The notes under the pieces are model-generated. The model saw only the letters and a program-made list of their open reading frames with translations. It did not search any database and had not been told where the DNA came from. Position numbers and translations under genes: made by a program. From Thiocystis violacea (GTDB lineage Bacteria; Pseudomonadota; Gammaproteobacteria; Chromatiales; Chromatiaceae), in NCBI RefSeq assembly GCF_016583575.1, contig NZ_NRRG01000002.1:1-64000 (forward strand): a stretch of 64,000 nt of DNA, read 5' to 3'. Positions 26,295-36,688 of the stretch are shown here, one piece after another. Numbering within the stretch: position 1 is the first letter of the stretch; the number at the start of each line of letters is the position of its first letter.

Positions 26295-26448
26295 GAACCT
26301 GCGCTCCTCGTGTTGTCGATGTTCGAGTGTAATCCCAAGCGATGTCCAAGAAACCCACCCCAATCGAACGAACAATCGGCGTGCAAGGAGTTTCTCGTAA
26401 TCGCCCAGCCTATGTGGGAGCACGGCGGGACATTACGAAGGGGCAAAT

Positions 26449-27207
26449 TTATCCGCGATCCGGAGAAAGAGGACCGATTGAGTCACCAACACTCAGTCCC
26501 AGGGCTCGATCGGCGCGCCCCTGATTGACCGCGATTTCGATCAACCCGAAGGCATTCTCGTACCAGAAGGCTTGACCTGGCGCGACCTCGCAGAAGGTCC
26601 GCGCGCGTGGTAGACGCTGAGTGCCGACGCAAAGGGAGCCTTGATGATCTGCGGCGGGCACGGTCAGTCCGGTGATCAGATTTCCAAAGCAGTCGACATA
26701 GAGAATCGCTGGAAGCTCGTCCGGCCAATCCGACCCGAGGATGTCGCCCGGATTCAGCGCTGACAATTCGAGATCCTCGCCGCGACAGAGTCGCGCGGCG
26801 GCTGGCGCGAACCAATCCCGTCCGTGAAAGCTTGCCGACATTCGGGGTGGTCGCCAACCGATCCGCCATGGAATCGGCTCGAGCGCGCGACGCACGGCCA
26901 GGGCGAACAGCCCGTTATCCGGCCCCATGAACCAGTCGCCATCCGCCTGAACGAGGAGCCCCGCCCGCTCGCCTCCGACCCCCGGATCCACGACACAGAG
27001 ATAGAGCGAGCGCCGGGGCATGTCGCGCGCCAGCGCCGGAAGCAGATAGGCAGCCAGATCGGGGCGAAAGGGCGGAAGATCCTGGATCAGGTCAAGCGTC
27101 GGCGTCTCGGGCCGCAAGGCCCCCAGCCGCGCGCGCATCTGGCCCATGTAGGGGCCTTCGCCGAAGTCGGTGGCAAGCAGAATGCGCTCGATACCCGGTC
27201 TCTTCAT
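26449..27207 (-). CDS. SAM hydroxide adenosyltransferase (DUF62/SAM hydrolase family)
   Basis: A 252-residue homologue of S-adenosyl-L-methionine hydrolase, which splits SAM to adenosine and methionine. It is related to the fluorinase/chlorinase fold. Motifs: LLATDFGEG (11-19) with the nucleotide-contacting Asp, VVDPGVGG, MGPDNGLF, FHGRDWFAPAAARL, and YVDCFGNLITGL. Length fits the family (about 250-300). The biological role is not settled. It precedes the rplQ terminator in the same orientation but is probably a separate unit. Confidence 0.88.
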   Translation of the reverse strand: MKRPGIERILLATDFGEGPYMGQMRARLGALRPETPTLDLIQDLPPFRPDLAAYLLPALARDMPRRSLYLCVVDPGVGGERAGLLVQADGDWFMGPDNGLFALAVRRALEPIPWRIGWRPPRMSASFHGRDWFAPAAARLCRGEDLELSALNPGDILGSDWPDELPAILYVDCFGNLITGLTVPAADHQGSLCVGTQRLPRARTFCEVAPGQAFWYENAFGLIEIAVNQGRADRALGLSVGDSIGPLSPDRG

Positions 27208-27236
27208 CGCCGCAAAATCCCGGCGCGATCAGACAC

Positions 27237-27261
27237 AAAAAACCGGGCCTAAGCCCGGTTT
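27237..27261 (-). terminator. Intrinsic terminator of the ribosomal supercluster
   Basis: On the - strand, AACCGGGC-TTAG-GCCCGGTT is followed by a run of T (27237-27242). It lies 27 bases after the rplQ stop and is the classic end of the alpha operon. Confidence 0.92.
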
Positions 27262-27287
27262 GTCTTGAACCACGCCGAAGCGATGGC

Positions 27288-27677
27288 TCAATCCTCGTCT
27301 TCCACCGCGACGGCGGAAGCCGGACGACCGACCAGCTCGACATAGGCCATGGGGGCGGCGTCGCTGTACCGGAATCCGCATTTGAGGATTCGCAGATAAC
27401 CGCCCGGACGGTCCTGATAACGCGGACCCAGCTCGACGAACAACTTGCCGACAACCTCCTTGTCACGCAGACGCGCGAACGCCAGACGGCGCTTGTGGAC
27501 CGAGTCGCTCTTGGCGAGCGTGATCAAGGGCTCGGCGACGCGACGCAGTTCCTTGGCCTTCGGCAGCGTGGTCTTGATCAGCTCATGACGGAACAGCGAG
27601 GACGCCATGTTGCGGAACATGGCCTCGCGGTGCGAGCTGGTACGATTCAGTTGCCTTCCGGCTTTGCGGTGACGCAT
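27288..27677 (-). CDS. rplQ: 50S ribosomal protein L17
   Basis: A 129-residue large-subunit protein (E. coli 127). The typical start [20 protein letters not shown] is complete, and [15 protein letters not shown] is present mid-protein. The C-terminus is acidic (VEDED). It is the last gene of the supercluster, 77 bases after rpoA, and is followed by the terminator. Confidence 0.97.
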   Translation of the reverse strand: MRHRKAGRQLNRTSSHREAMFRNMASSLFRHELIKTTLPKAKELRRVAEPLITLAKSDSVHKRRLAFARLRDKEVVGKLFVELGPRYQDRPGGYLRILKCGFRYSDAAPMAYVELVGRPASAVAVEDED

Positions 27678-27754
27678 GGTCCTGATCCCGAAATAATCGT
27701 TAAGTCGTTAGAATGCGTGGGTCGGTCATCGCGGATCCCGATCCGCGACCACCG

Positions 27755-28765
27755 TTAGCGAATGCTGAGCTCGGCGATGTTCTCGGGCGGCCAGTTCTCG
27801 AGGCGCATCCCCAAGGACAAACCGCGCGTGGCCAACACGTCCTTGATCTCGGTGAGCGACTTCTTGCCCAGGTTCGGGGTCTTCAGCAGCTCCACCTCGG
27901 TTCGCTGGATCAGGTCGCCGATCAAGTAGATATTCTCAGCCTTCAGGCAGTTCGCCGAGCGAACCGTCAGCTCCAGGTCATCGACCGGACGCAGCAGAAT
28001 CGGGTCGTAGGGCGACTCCGTGTGCGCATCCGGGATCTGGCTCTCGGTCGGGCCGGTACCTTCCAGTGCGACGAAGCTCGACAATTGCTCGCGCAGGATG
28101 GTGGCCGAACGCTGGATGGCCTCCTTGGGATCGATGGTCCCGTTGGTCTCCAGGTCGATCACCAGCCGATCCAGGTCCGTGCGCTGTTCGACACGGGCCG
28201 ACTGGACCTCGATCGACACACGCCGAACCGGGCTATAAGAGGCGTCGATCGGCAGCTTGCCGATCGGCCGGTCCTCGGAGTTGTCGAGCTCGCGCTGGGT
28301 CGCCGGCTCGTAGCCTCGGCCCCGGCGCACGGTCAGGGCCATGCTCAACTCGCCCTCGGTGAGGTTCGCGATGACCAACTCGGGGTTGGCGATCTCGGCC
28401 GAGTGATCGATCGCGATATCCGCCGCCCTCACGGGACCAGGCCCGCTCTTGCTTAGGGTGAAGGTCGCTTCATCCTTGCCTTTCAGCGAGATCGCGAGCA
28501 GCTTGAGGTTCAGCAAGATCTCGAGCACGTCTTCCTGCACGCCTTCGAGCGTGGTGTACTCGTGGAGCACACCTTGGATCTCGACTTCCGTTACGGCGCA
28601 ACCGTCCATCGAAGACAGCAAGACCCGCCGGAGCGCGTTTCCAAGCGTGTGTCCGAAACCGCGCTCGAGTGGCTCCAGCGAGACCCTGGCATGGCACGAG
28701 CTGCCATCGACCAGCTCGACCTTCACGATGCGCGGTTTGAGAAATTCGCCAATAGCGTCAGTCAT
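27755..28765 (-). CDS. rpoA: DNA-directed RNA polymerase subunit alpha
   Basis: A 336-residue alpha subunit (E. coli 329). The N-terminal dimerisation domain has [15 protein letters not shown]. The C-terminal domain keeps the DNA- and activator-contact region [21 protein letters not shown] and the [18 protein letters not shown] helix-hairpin-helix. UP-element and activator contacts should therefore be normal. It lies between rpsD and rplQ as in other gammaproteobacteria. Confidence 0.98.
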   Translation of the reverse strand: MTDAIGEFLKPRIVKVELVDGSSCHARVSLEPLERGFGHTLGNALRRVLLSSMDGCAVTEVEIQGVLHEYTTLEGVQEDVLEILLNLKLLAISLKGKDEATFTLSKSGPGPVRAADIAIDHSAEIANPELVIANLTEGELSMALTVRRGRGYEPATQRELDNSEDRPIGKLPIDASYSPVRRVSIEVQSARVEQRTDLDRLVIDLETNGTIDPKEAIQRSATILREQLSSFVALEGTGPTESQIPDAHTESPYDPILLRPVDDLELTVRSANCLKAENIYLIGDLIQRTEVELLKTPNLGKKSLTEIKDVLATRGLSLGMRLENWPPENIAELSIR

Positions 28766-28787
28766 TCAGTGCCTCTCAGGGTGCTCC

Positions 28788-29408
28788 TTACTTGGAGTAC
28801 AGCTCGACGATCAAGGACTCGTTGATGTCGGCTGGCAAATCCGAACGGTCGGGAACGCGCTTGAACACGCCCTTCAGTCCCTTGGTGTCGACCTCTACCC
28901 AGTCCGGAAAGCCATACTGCTCGGCCAGCGCCAGCGCGTTTTGAACCCGCACCTGCTGCTTGGCCGGCTCGCGAACCTCGACCTGATCGTCGGCACCCAC
29001 CTGATAGGAGGCGATATTCACGATGCGACCATTGACCAGGATGCCCTTGTGACTGACCAACTGCCGGGCCTCGGCACGGGTGGAGCCGAAGCCCATCCGG
29101 TAGACCACGTTGTCCAGCCGGCGCTCCAGGAGTTGGAGCAGGTTCTCGCCGGTCGCGCCCTTCGATTGAGCGGCCTTCTTGTAATAGTTGCGGAACTGCT
29201 TTTCGAGCACGCCGTAAATACGGCGAACCTTCTGTTTTTCGCGCAACTGAACGCCATAGTCGGAGAGGCGGCGACGGCGGTCGGTCGTCTGACCGGGTTG
29301 CTTCTCCAGATTGCACTTGGTATCGAGTGAGCGGGCGCGGCTCTTGAGCGAAAGATCGGTACCTTCGCGCCGCGCCAGCTTGCAGGTCGGGCCTATATAA
29401 CGTGCCAT
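28788..29408 (-). CDS. rpsD: 30S ribosomal protein S4
   Basis: A 206-residue 16S rRNA-binding primary assembly protein, the same length as E. coli S4. It begins [19 protein letters not shown] and has the S4 RNA-binding domain [20 protein letters not shown] and SHKGILVNG. In E. coli S4 represses the alpha operon by binding the rpsM leader; whether that applies here is not shown. Confidence 0.98.
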   Translation of the reverse strand: MARYIGPTCKLARREGTDLSLKSRARSLDTKCNLEKQPGQTTDRRRRLSDYGVQLREKQKVRRIYGVLEKQFRNYYKKAAQSKGATGENLLQLLERRLDNVVYRMGFGSTRAEARQLVSHKGILVNGRIVNIASYQVGADDQVEVREPAKQQVRVQNALALAEQYGFPDWVEVDTKGLKGVFKRVPDRSDLPADINESLIVELYSK

Positions 29409-29434
29409 GTCTCTTCCTGTTGAACTGTCAGACG

Positions 29435-29824
29435 TCAGACGCGCCGCTTCTTGGGCGGACGGCAGCCGTTGTGAGGGATGGGCGTCACGTCGGTGATGCT
29501 GGTGATCTTGAATCCGGCATTGTTCAGCGCGCGCACGGCGGACTCGCGTCCAGGCCCAGGCCCCTTGACATTGACATCCAGGTTACGCAGACCGTATTCC
29601 TTGGCGGCCTGACCAGCCTTATCGGCCGCGACCTGCGCGGCGAACGGCGTGCTCTTGCGCGAGCCCCGAAAACCCGAGCCACCGGACGTAGCCCAAGCTA
29701 GGGCATTGCCCTGACGGTCGGTAATCGTGATGATGGTGTTGTTGAAGGAGGCGTGGACGTGGGCAACCCCGTCCGCGACCTGCTTCTTGATCTTTTTCTT
29801 CGTGTTGCGAATCGGTTTAGCCAT
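29435..29824 (-). CDS. rpsK: 30S ribosomal protein S11
   Basis: A 129-residue platform protein (E. coli 129). Conserved blocks are [34 protein letters not shown] and the C-terminal [16 protein letters not shown], which lies near the mRNA exit path. It sits between rpsM and rpsD. Confidence 0.98.
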   Translation of the reverse strand: MAKPIRNTKKKIKKQVADGVAHVHASFNNTIITITDRQGNALAWATSGGSGFRGSRKSTPFAAQVAADKAGQAAKEYGLRNLDVNVKGPGPGRESAVRALNNAGFKITSITDVTPIPHNGCRPPKKRRV

Positions 29825-29863
29825 TCGACGTTATCCAGCTCATCTGGCCGAGCGCGAGCGCTC

Positions 29864-30220
29864 TCAGCGTTTGATCGGGCGACGCGGTCCCTTGCGGGTC
29901 CGTGCATTGGTTCTGGTCCGCTGGCCGCGCAGCGGCAGGCCGCGACGATGACGGATACCTCGGTAGCAGCCAAGATCCATCAGCCGCTTGATATTCATCG
30001 ACACTTCACGGCGCAGATCGCCTTCCACCGAGAACTTCGCGACTTCGTTGCGCAGTTTGTCGACTTCTTCCTCGGTCAGGGTTTGGACCTTGATGTCGCG
30101 CGGAATTCCCGCCGCGTCACAGATCTGACCCGCGCGAGTACGACCGATGCCATAAATCGCCGTCAACGCGATGACGGTGTGTTTCTTATCTGGGATGTTG
30201 ACGCCGGCGATACGGGCCAT
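29864..30220 (-). CDS. rpsM: 30S ribosomal protein S13
   Basis: A 118-residue head protein, the same length as E. coli S13. It starts [20 protein letters not shown]. The C-terminal [19 protein letters not shown] tail reaches the P-site tRNA. First gene of the alpha cluster after rpmJ, with an 85-base gap that could hold a leader; no clear structure was identified. Confidence 0.98.
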   Translation of the reverse strand: MARIAGVNIPDKKHTVIALTAIYGIGRTRAGQICDAAGIPRDIKVQTLTEEEVDKLRNEVAKFSVEGDLRREVSMNIKRLMDLGCYRGIRHRRGLPLRGQRTRTNARTRKGPRRPIKR

Positions 30221-30305
30221 GTTTACGAACCCCTTTGTCCTAAATGCTCAGCGGGTAAACCGCGCAGTATATCAAACGGTTTGTGCAGGTCAACCAGCGA
30301 CTGAA

Positions 30306-30419
30306 TCAGCCCTGGCGCTGCTTGTGGCGAGGATCGGAGCAAATCACCCGCACCGCCCCATTGCGCCGGATGATTCGGCAGTTTCTACACAATTTTTTGA
30401 CGGATGCACGAACTTTCAT
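30306..30419 (-). CDS. rpmJ: 50S ribosomal protein L36
   Basis: A 37-residue gene, short enough to be missed by length filters. The product begins [14 protein letters not shown] and ends DPRHKQRQG. Cys11, Cys14, Cys27 and His32 form the zinc site, so this is the zinc-binding (C+) paralogue type. It lies between secY (30-base gap) and rpsM, the usual place. Zinc-dependent regulation is expected only if a second, zinc-free rpmJ exists elsewhere. Confidence 0.95.
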   Translation of the reverse strand: MKVRASVKKLCRNCRIIRRNGAVRVICSDPRHKQRQG

Positions 30420-30449
30420 AGATATCTCCTAAGGACTCGAGCGCCTCTC

Positions 30450-31802
30450 TCAGCGCAACATGCCGGCGCCCGGCGACTTCAGGTTGGCCTTCTTCATCAG
30501 GCCTTCGTATTGATGCGACATCAAGTGGGCCTGTACTTGCGCCATGAAGTCCATGACCACGACGACCACGATCAACAGCGAGGTGCCCCCGAAATAGAAA
30601 GGCACGTTATAACCAACGATCAAGAATTCCGGCAGCAGACAGACGGCGGTGATGTAGATGGCGCCCGCGCCCGTCAAACGAGTCATGACGCCGTCGATGT
30701 AGCGAGCCGTCTGCTCGCCAGGCCGGATACCTGGAATGAAGGCGCCGGACCGCTTGAGGTTGTCCGCCGTCTCCTTCGCGTTGAACACCAGCGCGGTATA
30801 AAAGAAACAGAAAAAGACGATGGCCGTCGCGTACAACAGCACATAGACCGGTTCGCCCGGCGACAGCTTCGAGGTGATATCGGCGATCCAGCGAAAATTC
30901 TCGCTGTTACCAAACCACTGACCGAGCGTTCCCGGGAACAAAATGATGCTTGAGGCGAAGATCGGCGGAATCACGCCCGCCATGTTGAGCTTTAACGGCA
31001 GGTGCGTACTCTGCGCCTGCATCATCTTGCGACCCTGCTGACGCCGCGCGTAGTTGACGGTGATTCGCCGCTGCCCACGCTCGACGAAGACCACGAAGGC
31101 GGTCACCGCGACCGCCATCGCCAAGAGCACCAGAACGGCGAGCGAATTCATCTCGCCGGTCCTCGCCAACTCCAGGGTTCCGCCCAGGGCGGATGGCAAA
31201 CCCGCCACGATGCCCCCGAAGATGATCATGGAGATACCGTTGCCGATGCCCCGCTCGGTGATCTGTTCGCCCAGCCACATGAGGAACATGGTTCCCGTGA
31301 CCAGCGACACGGTGGCCGTGAACACGAAGCCCAATCCCGAATAAGCGACCAGGGCGGAGCCGCCCGCCGTCTGCCCCTGCAGCGCCATCGAAATACCGAT
31401 GGCCTGGAAGGTCGCCAGCACCAGTGTGCCGTATCGCGTGTACTGAGTGATCTTGCGCCGGCCGGACTCCCCTTCCTTCTTCAGTTGTTCCAGCTTCGGA
31501 ACCACCGAGGTCATCAGCTGCACGATGATGGAAGCCGAGATGTAGGGCATGACACCGAGCGCGAACAGACTCGCCCGCTCCAGCGCCCCACCCGAGAACA
31601 TGTTGAACATGTCCAGGATCGAGCCCTGATTCTGATCGAACAGGATGGCCAGCGCCTCCGGATTCACCCCCGGAACCGGTATGAAGGTGCCAATGCGGTA
31701 GACGAGCAAGGCGCCTACCAGGAAGAAGAGTCGCCGACGCAGCTCCGTCAACTGCCCCATCCCGCCGAGCGACTTACCCATGGATCCGACGTTTCTAGCC
31801 AT
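30450..31802 (-). CDS. secY: Protein translocase subunit SecY
   Basis: A 450-residue, ten-helix inner-membrane channel for Sec export (E. coli 443). Recognisable parts: [21 protein letters not shown] (TM1), the plug-side [23 protein letters not shown] (TM2), and the cytoplasmic loop [20 protein letters not shown]. It is encoded at the end of the spc cluster and would pair with SecE from 57865-58242. Confidence 0.98.
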   Translation of the reverse strand: MARNVGSMGKSLGGMGQLTELRRRLFFLVGALLVYRIGTFIPVPGVNPEALAILFDQNQGSILDMFNMFSGGALERASLFALGVMPYISASIIVQLMTSVVPKLEQLKKEGESGRRKITQYTRYGTLVLATFQAIGISMALQGQTAGGSALVAYSGLGFVFTATVSLVTGTMFLMWLGEQITERGIGNGISMIIFGGIVAGLPSALGGTLELARTGEMNSLAVLVLLAMAVAVTAFVVFVERGQRRITVNYARRQQGRKMMQAQSTHLPLKLNMAGVIPPIFASSIILFPGTLGQWFGNSENFRWIADITSKLSPGEPVYVLLYATAIVFFCFFYTALVFNAKETADNLKRSGAFIPGIRPGEQTARYIDGVMTRLTGAGAIYITAVCLLPEFLIVGYNVPFYFGGTSLLIVVVVVMDFMAQVQAHLMSHQYEGLMKKANLKSPGAGMLR

Positions 31803-31820
31803 CCGTTTCGCGCCTTTCGA

Positions 31821-32255
31821 TTAGTCTTCGACGGTGCCGCCAGCGGCCTCGATCGCGGCGCGAGCGCCCTTGGTGACGCCCAGTCCGCGAATCGTCACGG
31901 CCTGGGTCACCTTACCCGAGGCGATGACCTTGGCCACCTTGACGCCGCGATTGAGGACACCGGCCGCCTTGAGGGTTTCCAGATCGACGATGTCGCCCTC
32001 GACCAGACGCAGTTCGCTCAGGCGCACCTCGGACTTGTCCCCGGCCTTGCGGGAGCGGAATCCAACCTTCGGCAGGCGACGCTGAAGCGGCATCTGACCG
32101 CCCTCGAAGCCGACCTTGTGGAACCCTCCGGCACGGGCCTTCTGACCCTTGTGGCCGCGGCCACAGGTCTTGCCAAGTCCGCTTCCGATACCGCGCCCGA
32201 CCCGCTTGGGCGCGGTGCGACTGCCCACGGCGGGCGTTAGATCATTGAGACGCAT
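31821..32255 (-). CDS. rplO: 50S ribosomal protein L15
   Basis: A 144-residue protein (E. coli 144). It begins [20 protein letters not shown]; the Gly/Arg-rich [20 protein letters not shown] extension threads into 23S rRNA. It starts 1 base after the rpmD stop. Confidence 0.97.
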   Translation of the reverse strand: MRLNDLTPAVGSRTAPKRVGRGIGSGLGKTCGRGHKGQKARAGGFHKVGFEGGQMPLQRRLPKVGFRSRKAGDKSEVRLSELRLVEGDIVDLETLKAAGVLNRGVKVAKVIASGKVTQAVTIRGLGVTKGARAAIEAAGGTVED

Positions 32256-32256
32256 C

Positions 32257-32448
32257 TCAGGATTCCTCCACGACCTTCACCATGTAGTACACGGCATTGA
32301 CCATGCCGCGCGTACAGGGCGTGTCCTCGACTTCCACGACCTGGTGCATGCGTCGCAGGCCGAGGCCGCGCACGCAAGCCTTATGTTTCTCCAGGCGACC
32401 ATTGAAGCTGCGCACCAGCTTCACCTTCATCATCTTTTTGTCGGACAT
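32257..32448 (-). CDS. rpmD: 50S ribosomal protein L30
   Basis: A 63-residue protein (E. coli 59). It has [20 protein letters not shown] and the L30 signature [20 protein letters not shown]. Located between rpsE and rplO as in the usual spc order. Confidence 0.96.
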   Translation of the reverse strand: MSDKKMMKVKLVRSFNGRLEKHKACVRGLGLRRMHQVVEVEDTPCTRGMVNAVYYMVKVVEES

Positions 32449-32451
32449 CGC

Positions 32452-32958
32452 CTACCCCAGAATCTCTTCAACGGTTTTACCGCGCTTGGCGGCGATGGTC
32501 GCGGGGTCGTTCATGGCGCGCAGCCCGTTCACCGTGGCTCGCACCACGTTGATGGGGTTATTGGTCCCGATGCACTTGGCCAGAACGTTCTGCACCCCGA
32601 GCACCTCGAACACGGCGCGCATGGCGCCACCCGCGATGATGCCCGTGCCGTCCGAGGCCGGCTGCATGAAGACGTTGGCCGCTCCATGCTTGCCTTGCAG
32701 TGGGTACTGCAGGGTGGTGCCGTTGAGCTTGACCTCGATCATATTCCGGCGGGCGCTTTCCATCGCCTTCTGGATCGCGACCGGCACCTCGCGTGCCTTG
32801 CCGCGCCCGAAACCGACGCGGCCCTTGCCATCGCCCACCACCGTGAGAGCCGCGAAGCCGAACTGACGTCCGCCCTTGACCACCTTGGCGACGCGATTGA
32901 CCGCCACCAGTTTTTCCAGAAGGTCGTCGCCTTCCGTCTTTTGATTGAAATTCGCCAT
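32452..32958 (-). CDS. rpsE: 30S ribosomal protein S5
   Basis: A 168-residue protein (E. coli 167). It has the RNA-binding segment [20 protein letters not shown] with the fidelity-related loop, then [20 protein letters not shown]. It lies 10 bases from rplR. Confidence 0.98.
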   Translation of the reverse strand: MANFNQKTEGDDLLEKLVAVNRVAKVVKGGRQFGFAALTVVGDGKGRVGFGRGKAREVPVAIQKAMESARRNMIEVKLNGTTLQYPLQGKHGAANVFMQPASDGTGIIAGGAMRAVFEVLGVQNVLAKCIGTNNPINVVRATVNGLRAMNDPATIAAKRGKTVEEILG

Positions 32959-32968
32959 GATCGCGCCC

Positions 32969-33325
32969 CTAGAATTTCAGTCCGTGCTCACGCGCCGCAT
33001 CCGCGAGCGCCTTGAGACGGCCGTGATAACGGAAGCCGGAACGGTCGAACGCGACCGAGTCGACACCAGCGGCAAGGGCGCGCTCAGCGATCGCCTTGCC
33101 GATGGCGGCCGCGGCCGCCACGTTGGCCTTGTTACCCTCGATCGACTCGGAGAGGGTTTTCTCGACCGTCGAGGCGCAGGCCACGACCTTGTCTCCGGTT
33201 GGCGCGATAATTTGGGCATAGGTGTGGCGCGGGGTGCGATGCACGCACAGCCGATACACGCCAAGCTCGCGAATCTTGGCACGAGTCCGCGCCGCGCGGC
33301 GCAGACGAGCCTGTTTCTTATCCAT
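32969..33325 (-). CDS. rplR: 50S ribosomal protein L18
   Basis: A 118-residue 5S rRNA-binding protein (E. coli 117). It begins [20 protein letters not shown] and ends in [10 protein letters not shown]-type sequence ([21 protein letters not shown] region). Located between rplF and rpsE. Confidence 0.97.
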   Translation of the reverse strand: MDKKQARLRRAARTRAKIRELGVYRLCVHRTPRHTYAQIIAPTGDKVVACASTVEKTLSESIEGNKANVAAAAAIGKAIAERALAAGVDSVAFDRSGFRYHGRLKALADAAREHGLKF

Positions 33326-33337
33326 TGCTGAGACCCC

Positions 33338-33871
33338 TTATTTCTTCTTCGCTTCCTTACGCAGGACGTTCTCGTCCGCGTAACGAACGCCTTTACCCTT
33401 GTAGGGCTCCGGCGGGCGGAACCCCCGGATCTCGGAGGCAACCTGGCCGACCCTTTGTTTGTCGGCGCCCGATACCACGACCTCGGTCTGACTCGGGGTC
33501 TCGATCGTGATACCCGCCGGAACTGGATAGTCGATCGGGTGCGAGAAACCCAGCGTGAGGTTCAGCACATCGCCCTTGGCCTGCGCGCGGTAGCCGACGC
33601 CAACCAGCGTCAGCTTGCGGGTAAAGCCCTGGCCGCAGCCCACCACCATGTTGTTGAGCAGAGCGCGAGTGGTTCCCGCCATGGCCCAGGCGTCCTTACG
33701 ACCCTCGGCCGGCGCGACCTTGATCTCGCCGTTCTCCTCATGGACGACCACGTCGGGGTGGACGGTCCATTCCAGAGTGCCCTTGGATCCCTTGACCTTG
33801 ACGTCCTGACCGGCGATTTCGACGCTGATGCCCTTAGGCAACTGGATCGGCGACTTTGCAACTCGTGACAT
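33338..33871 (-). CDS. rplF: 50S ribosomal protein L6
   Basis: A 177-residue protein, the same length as E. coli L6. It begins MSRVAKSPIQLPKGISVEIA; the second repeat has the signature PEPYKGKGVRYADENVLRKE. It lies near the factor-binding site of the 50S subunit. Confidence 0.98.
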   Translation of the reverse strand: MSRVAKSPIQLPKGISVEIAGQDVKVKGSKGTLEWTVHPDVVVHEENGEIKVAPAEGRKDAWAMAGTTRALLNNMVVGCGQGFTRKLTLVGVGYRAQAKGDVLNLTLGFSHPIDYPVPAGITIETPSQTEVVVSGADKQRVGQVASEIRGFRPPEPYKGKGVRYADENVLRKEAKKK

Positions 33872-33884
33872 GTTCGCTTCCCCC

Positions 33885-34280
33885 TTAGGCGACGTAGGCG
33901 ATGATTTCGCCGCCGTGTCCCGCTTGACGGGCCGCGCGGTCGGACATCAGACCTTTCGAGGTGGAAACGATCGCGATTCCGAGCCCGGCCCAAACCTTGG
34001 GCAGCTCGTTCTTGTTGCGATAGATGCGCAGACCTGGGCGCGAGACGCGCTTCAGGAACTCGATCACGGGCTTGCCGCGATAGTACTTGAGCTTGATGAC
34101 CAACTCGGGCTTGACGCCCTTGGGCTCGACCGTCGCGTCGGTAATATAGCCTTCTTCCTTGAGCAGGTTCGCGATCGCGACCTTCTGCTTGGAGGACGGC
34201 ATCACGATGGTGATCTTACCGCGCTGCTGGCCGTTGCGGATGCGCGTCAGCATATCCGCAATCGGATCCGACATACTCAT
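33885..34280 (-). CDS. rpsH: 30S ribosomal protein S8
   Basis: A 131-residue primary 16S-binding protein (E. coli 130). It begins [18 protein letters not shown] and ends [26 protein letters not shown] sits just upstream. Unusually, 255 bases separate it from rpsN, where related bacteria usually have a few tens. In E. coli S8 also represses the spc operon by binding near rplE. Confidence 0.98.
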   Translation of the reverse strand: MSMSDPIADMLTRIRNGQQRGKITIVMPSSKQKVAIANLLKEEGYITDATVEPKGVKPELVIKLKYYRGKPVIEFLKRVSRPGLRIYRNKNELPKVWAGLGIAIVSTSKGLMSDRAARQAGHGGEIIAYVA

Positions 34281-34535
34281 TGGCTTTCTCCTGGGTCAGA
34301 CCGCCCTTGCGGCGCGATACCCGATAGGTTTTGATCGCGGCCCGGTCAACAATCGCCGAGCGAGCCGCATAATGCACTTTCACACGGAATAACGATATAG
34401 CCAGACTCCGGTGATTGGGGTCAGACGGCCAGCCAGCCAGCCGTGCCTGAACCACATCACCGGGCGCGGGGAAGATCGTTTCAAGGTCAGCCAGCCCGCC
34501 AGATCAGGCAGGCTACTGGTGACGGCTCGCTCGAC
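34281..34535 (-). other. Long structured spacer between rpsN and rpsH
   Basis: This 255-base gap lies inside an otherwise tightly packed operon. It contains no credible gene; the 79-residue frame at 34216-34455 overlaps rpsH. A large potential stem-loop spans 34408-34463: outer arms CCGGTGAT/ATCACCGG, with GGTCAG-ACGGC against GCCGTGCCTGAACC inside. An 11-bp inverted repeat CGAGCGAGCCG (34357-34367)/CGGCTCGCTCG (34523-34533) brackets most of the spacer. No target-site duplication flanks it. It may be an RNA regulatory element or an old insertion. Confidence 0.6.
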
Positions 34536-34841
34536 TTACCAACTCGCCTTGACGACACCGGGGACATCCCCGCGCATCACGGCCTCGCGCAGCTTGATGC
34601 GCGAGAGACCAAACTTGCGATAGACCGCGTGCGGCCGGCCACTGACGCGGCAACGACGCTGCTGCCGGGAGGGACTCGCATCGCGCGGAAGCTTCTGCAG
34701 CTTCACCATCGCCTCGTCGATCTGCTCCGAGCTGGCGTTGCGATCGTTGATCACAGCCTTTAGGGCCGCACGCTTCACGCCGAACCGGGCCGCCGTCTGG
34801 GTGCGCTTAACGTCGCGCGCAATCATGCTCTTCTTCGCCAT
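34536..34841 (-). CDS. rpsN: 30S ribosomal protein S14
   Basis: A 101-residue protein, the same length as E. coli S14 and of the zinc-free type. It begins [20 protein letters not shown]. The conserved end is [20 protein letters not shown] then [18 protein letters not shown]. The downstream spacer is abnormal (see the entry at 34281-34535). Confidence 0.98.
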   Translation of the reverse strand: MAKKSMIARDVKRTQTAARFGVKRAALKAVINDRNASSEQIDEAMVKLQKLPRDASPSRQQRRCRVSGRPHAVYRKFGLSRIKLREAVMRGDVPGVVKASW

Positions 34842-34864
34842 AGTGCTGTCTCGGGTCCGCTCTA

Positions 34865-35404
34865 TCAGGTACGGAATGGGAAATTGAACGCCTCAAGCAG
34901 CGCGCGACCTTCCTCGTCCGTCCGCGCCGAGGTCGTGATCGTGATATCCAAGCCACGCAAGGCATCAATCTTGTCGTAATCGATCTCGGGGAACATGATC
35001 TGCTCGCGCACGCCCATCGAGTAGTTGCCGCGTCCATCGAATGCCTTCGGGCTCAGACCGCGGAAATCCCGGATGCGCGGAATCGAGACACTGATCAGGC
35101 GATCCAGGAACTCGTACATGCGCTCGCGACGCAGGGTCACCTTGCAGCCGATCGGCCAGCCTTCGCGGATCTTGAATCCCGCGACCGACTTACGGGCGAA
35201 GGTCACGATCGGCTGCTGACCGGCGATCGCGCGCAGATCGGCCACGGCGTTGTCCATCACCTTCTTGTCCGCGACGGCCTCGCCCACACCCATGTTCAGG
35301 GTGATCTTCTCGATCCGCGGCACCTGCATCACGCTCTTGAAGCCGAAGCGTTCCTTGAGCTGACCGACGATGCGCTCTTTATATTCTGTCTGTAATCTGG
35401 ACAT
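34865..35404 (-). CDS. rplE: 50S ribosomal protein L5
   Basis: A 179-residue 5S rRNA-binding protein (E. coli 179). It has [20 protein letters not shown] and ends with [20 protein letters not shown]. It lies between rplX (14 bases) and rpsN (23 bases). Confidence 0.98.
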   Translation of the reverse strand: MSRLQTEYKERIVGQLKERFGFKSVMQVPRIEKITLNMGVGEAVADKKVMDNAVADLRAIAGQQPIVTFARKSVAGFKIREGWPIGCKVTLRRERMYEFLDRLISVSIPRIRDFRGLSPKAFDGRGNYSMGVREQIMFPEIDYDKIDALRGLDITITTSARTDEEGRALLEAFNFPFRT

Positions 35405-35418
35405 TTCGCTTCCTTCGG

Positions 35419-35736
35419 TCAGACGTCGACGACTTCGCCGTTCGATTTGAACACGCGAACCTTGCGACCGTCGTCGAGGGTCTTGAAGCCGACGCGATCG
35501 GCCGAACCCTTCAGAGGATTGTAGAGGGCCACGTTGGACACATGGATGGGCATCGATTTATCGACGATTCCACCCGGCTCGCCGGCCTGGGGATTCGCCT
35601 TCTGATGCTTGCGGGCGATGTTGATGTTCTCGACGACGACATGCTCGTCGTCGACCACCCGCAGCACGGTGCCGCGCTTGCCCTTGTCCTTACCGGTGAT
35701 GACCATGACATCATCACCTTTCTTGATTTTTTTCAT
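35419..35736 (-). CDS. rplX: 50S ribosomal protein L24
   Basis: A 105-residue KOW-domain assembly-initiator protein (E. coli 104). It begins [20 protein letters not shown] and has [20 protein letters not shown]. Located between rplN and rplE. Confidence 0.97.
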   Translation of the reverse strand: MKKIKKGDDVMVITGKDKGKRGTVLRVVDDEHVVVENINIARKHQKANPQAGEPGGIVDKSMPIHVSNVALYNPLKGSADRVGFKTLDDGRKVRVFKSNGEVVDV

Positions 35737-35748
35737 GGGATCGTCTCC

Positions 35749-36117
35749 TTAGAGCACTTCCGGCGCCAGCGAGATGATCTTCATGAAACGCTCGCCGCGA
35801 AGCTCGCGCGTCACGGGGCCGAAGATACGGGTGCCGATGGGTTGAAGCTGGTTGTTCAGCAGCACGGCCGCGTTACCATCGAAGCGAATCAGCGAGCCAT
35901 CCGGACGGCGCACACCCTTACGGGTCCGCACCACGACCGCATTGAACACGTCGCCTTTCTTGACCTTGCCGCGCGGAATGGCATCCTTGACGGTGACCTT
36001 AATGACATCGCCGATGCCCGCGTAGCGCCGATGCGACCCGCCAAGCACTTTGATGCATTGCACACTCTTGGCGCCGCTATTGTCGGCGACGCTGAGATTG
36101 GTCTGCATCTGAATCAT
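35749..36117 (-). CDS. rplN: 50S ribosomal protein L14
   Basis: A 122-residue protein (E. coli 123). It begins [20 protein letters not shown] and has [20 protein letters not shown]. First gene of the spc cluster; the 113-base gap to rpsQ is where an spc promoter would be expected, but none was clearly seen. Confidence 0.98.
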   Translation of the reverse strand: MIQMQTNLSVADNSGAKSVQCIKVLGGSHRRYAGIGDVIKVTVKDAIPRGKVKKGDVFNAVVVRTRKGVRRPDGSLIRFDGNAAVLLNNQLQPIGTRIFGPVTRELRGERFMKIISLAPEVL

Positions 36118-36230
36118 TGTCGTTTACCTAAAGCTCGTTGCTGATCCGGGAATGAATCCAAGTGCCGCGCGAATGACCAGACTCCTTACGCCCGCAGGCG
36201 AAGGCTGGACAGGCGAGACGGAGATTCGCC

Positions 36231-36491
36231 TCAGCGCGCCTTCTCGAGGATCGCGAGCAGTCGCCAGGACTTGCTCTTCGAGATCGGGCGGCACTGCTCG
36301 ACACGCACCAGGTCACCCTGGGCGCAGCTATTGTCTTCATCATGCGCGTGGATCTTGGTCGAACGACGCATGAATTTCCCGTACAGCGGATGTTTCACCC
36401 GACGCTCGATGAGCACGGTGACGGTCTTGTCCATGGCGCTGCTGACGACGCGCCCTTCCAGTGTCCGGTTGGTAGTGTTGTCGTCGCTCAT
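36231..36491 (-). CDS. rpsQ: 30S ribosomal protein S17
   Basis: An 86-residue OB-fold protein (E. coli 84). It has [20 protein letters not shown] and [20 protein letters not shown]. The start overlaps the rpmC stop by 4 bases (ATGA). Last gene of the S10 cluster. Confidence 0.97.
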   Translation of the reverse strand: MSDDNTTNRTLEGRVVSSAMDKTVTVLIERRVKHPLYGKFMRRSTKIHAHDEDNSCAQGDLVRVEQCRPISKSKSWRLLAILEKAR

Positions 36492-36688
36492 GATTGCCCG
36501 CTCGCCGTCATTTCCGCCATGACCGTCTTGATCCGGGCGATTTCCCGGCGCACGGCCTTCATCCGCGAGGGCTTGGACAACTGACCGGTGCCCCGCTGCA
36601 TGCGCAAGTTGAACTGCTCACGAAAGAGATCCATCAATTGCTTCTGAAGCTCTTCGTTCGTGTTCTTTCTGAGTTCGTTCGCCTTCAT
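36488..36688 (-). CDS. rpmC: 50S ribosomal protein L29
   Basis: A 66-residue two-helix protein (E. coli 63) at the exit-tunnel rim, near trigger factor and SRP sites. It has [20 protein letters not shown]. It overlaps rplP by 1 base and rpsQ by 4 bases. Confidence 0.97.
   Translation of the reverse strand: MKANELRKNTNEELQKQLMDLFREQFNLRMQRGTGQLSKPSRMKAVRREIARIKTVMAEMTASGQS

Noticed and set aside
34216-34455. 79-residue frame in the rpsN-rpsH spacer
   Set aside because: It overlaps the rpsH start and resembles nothing known; the spacer is better read as structured RNA or an insertion.
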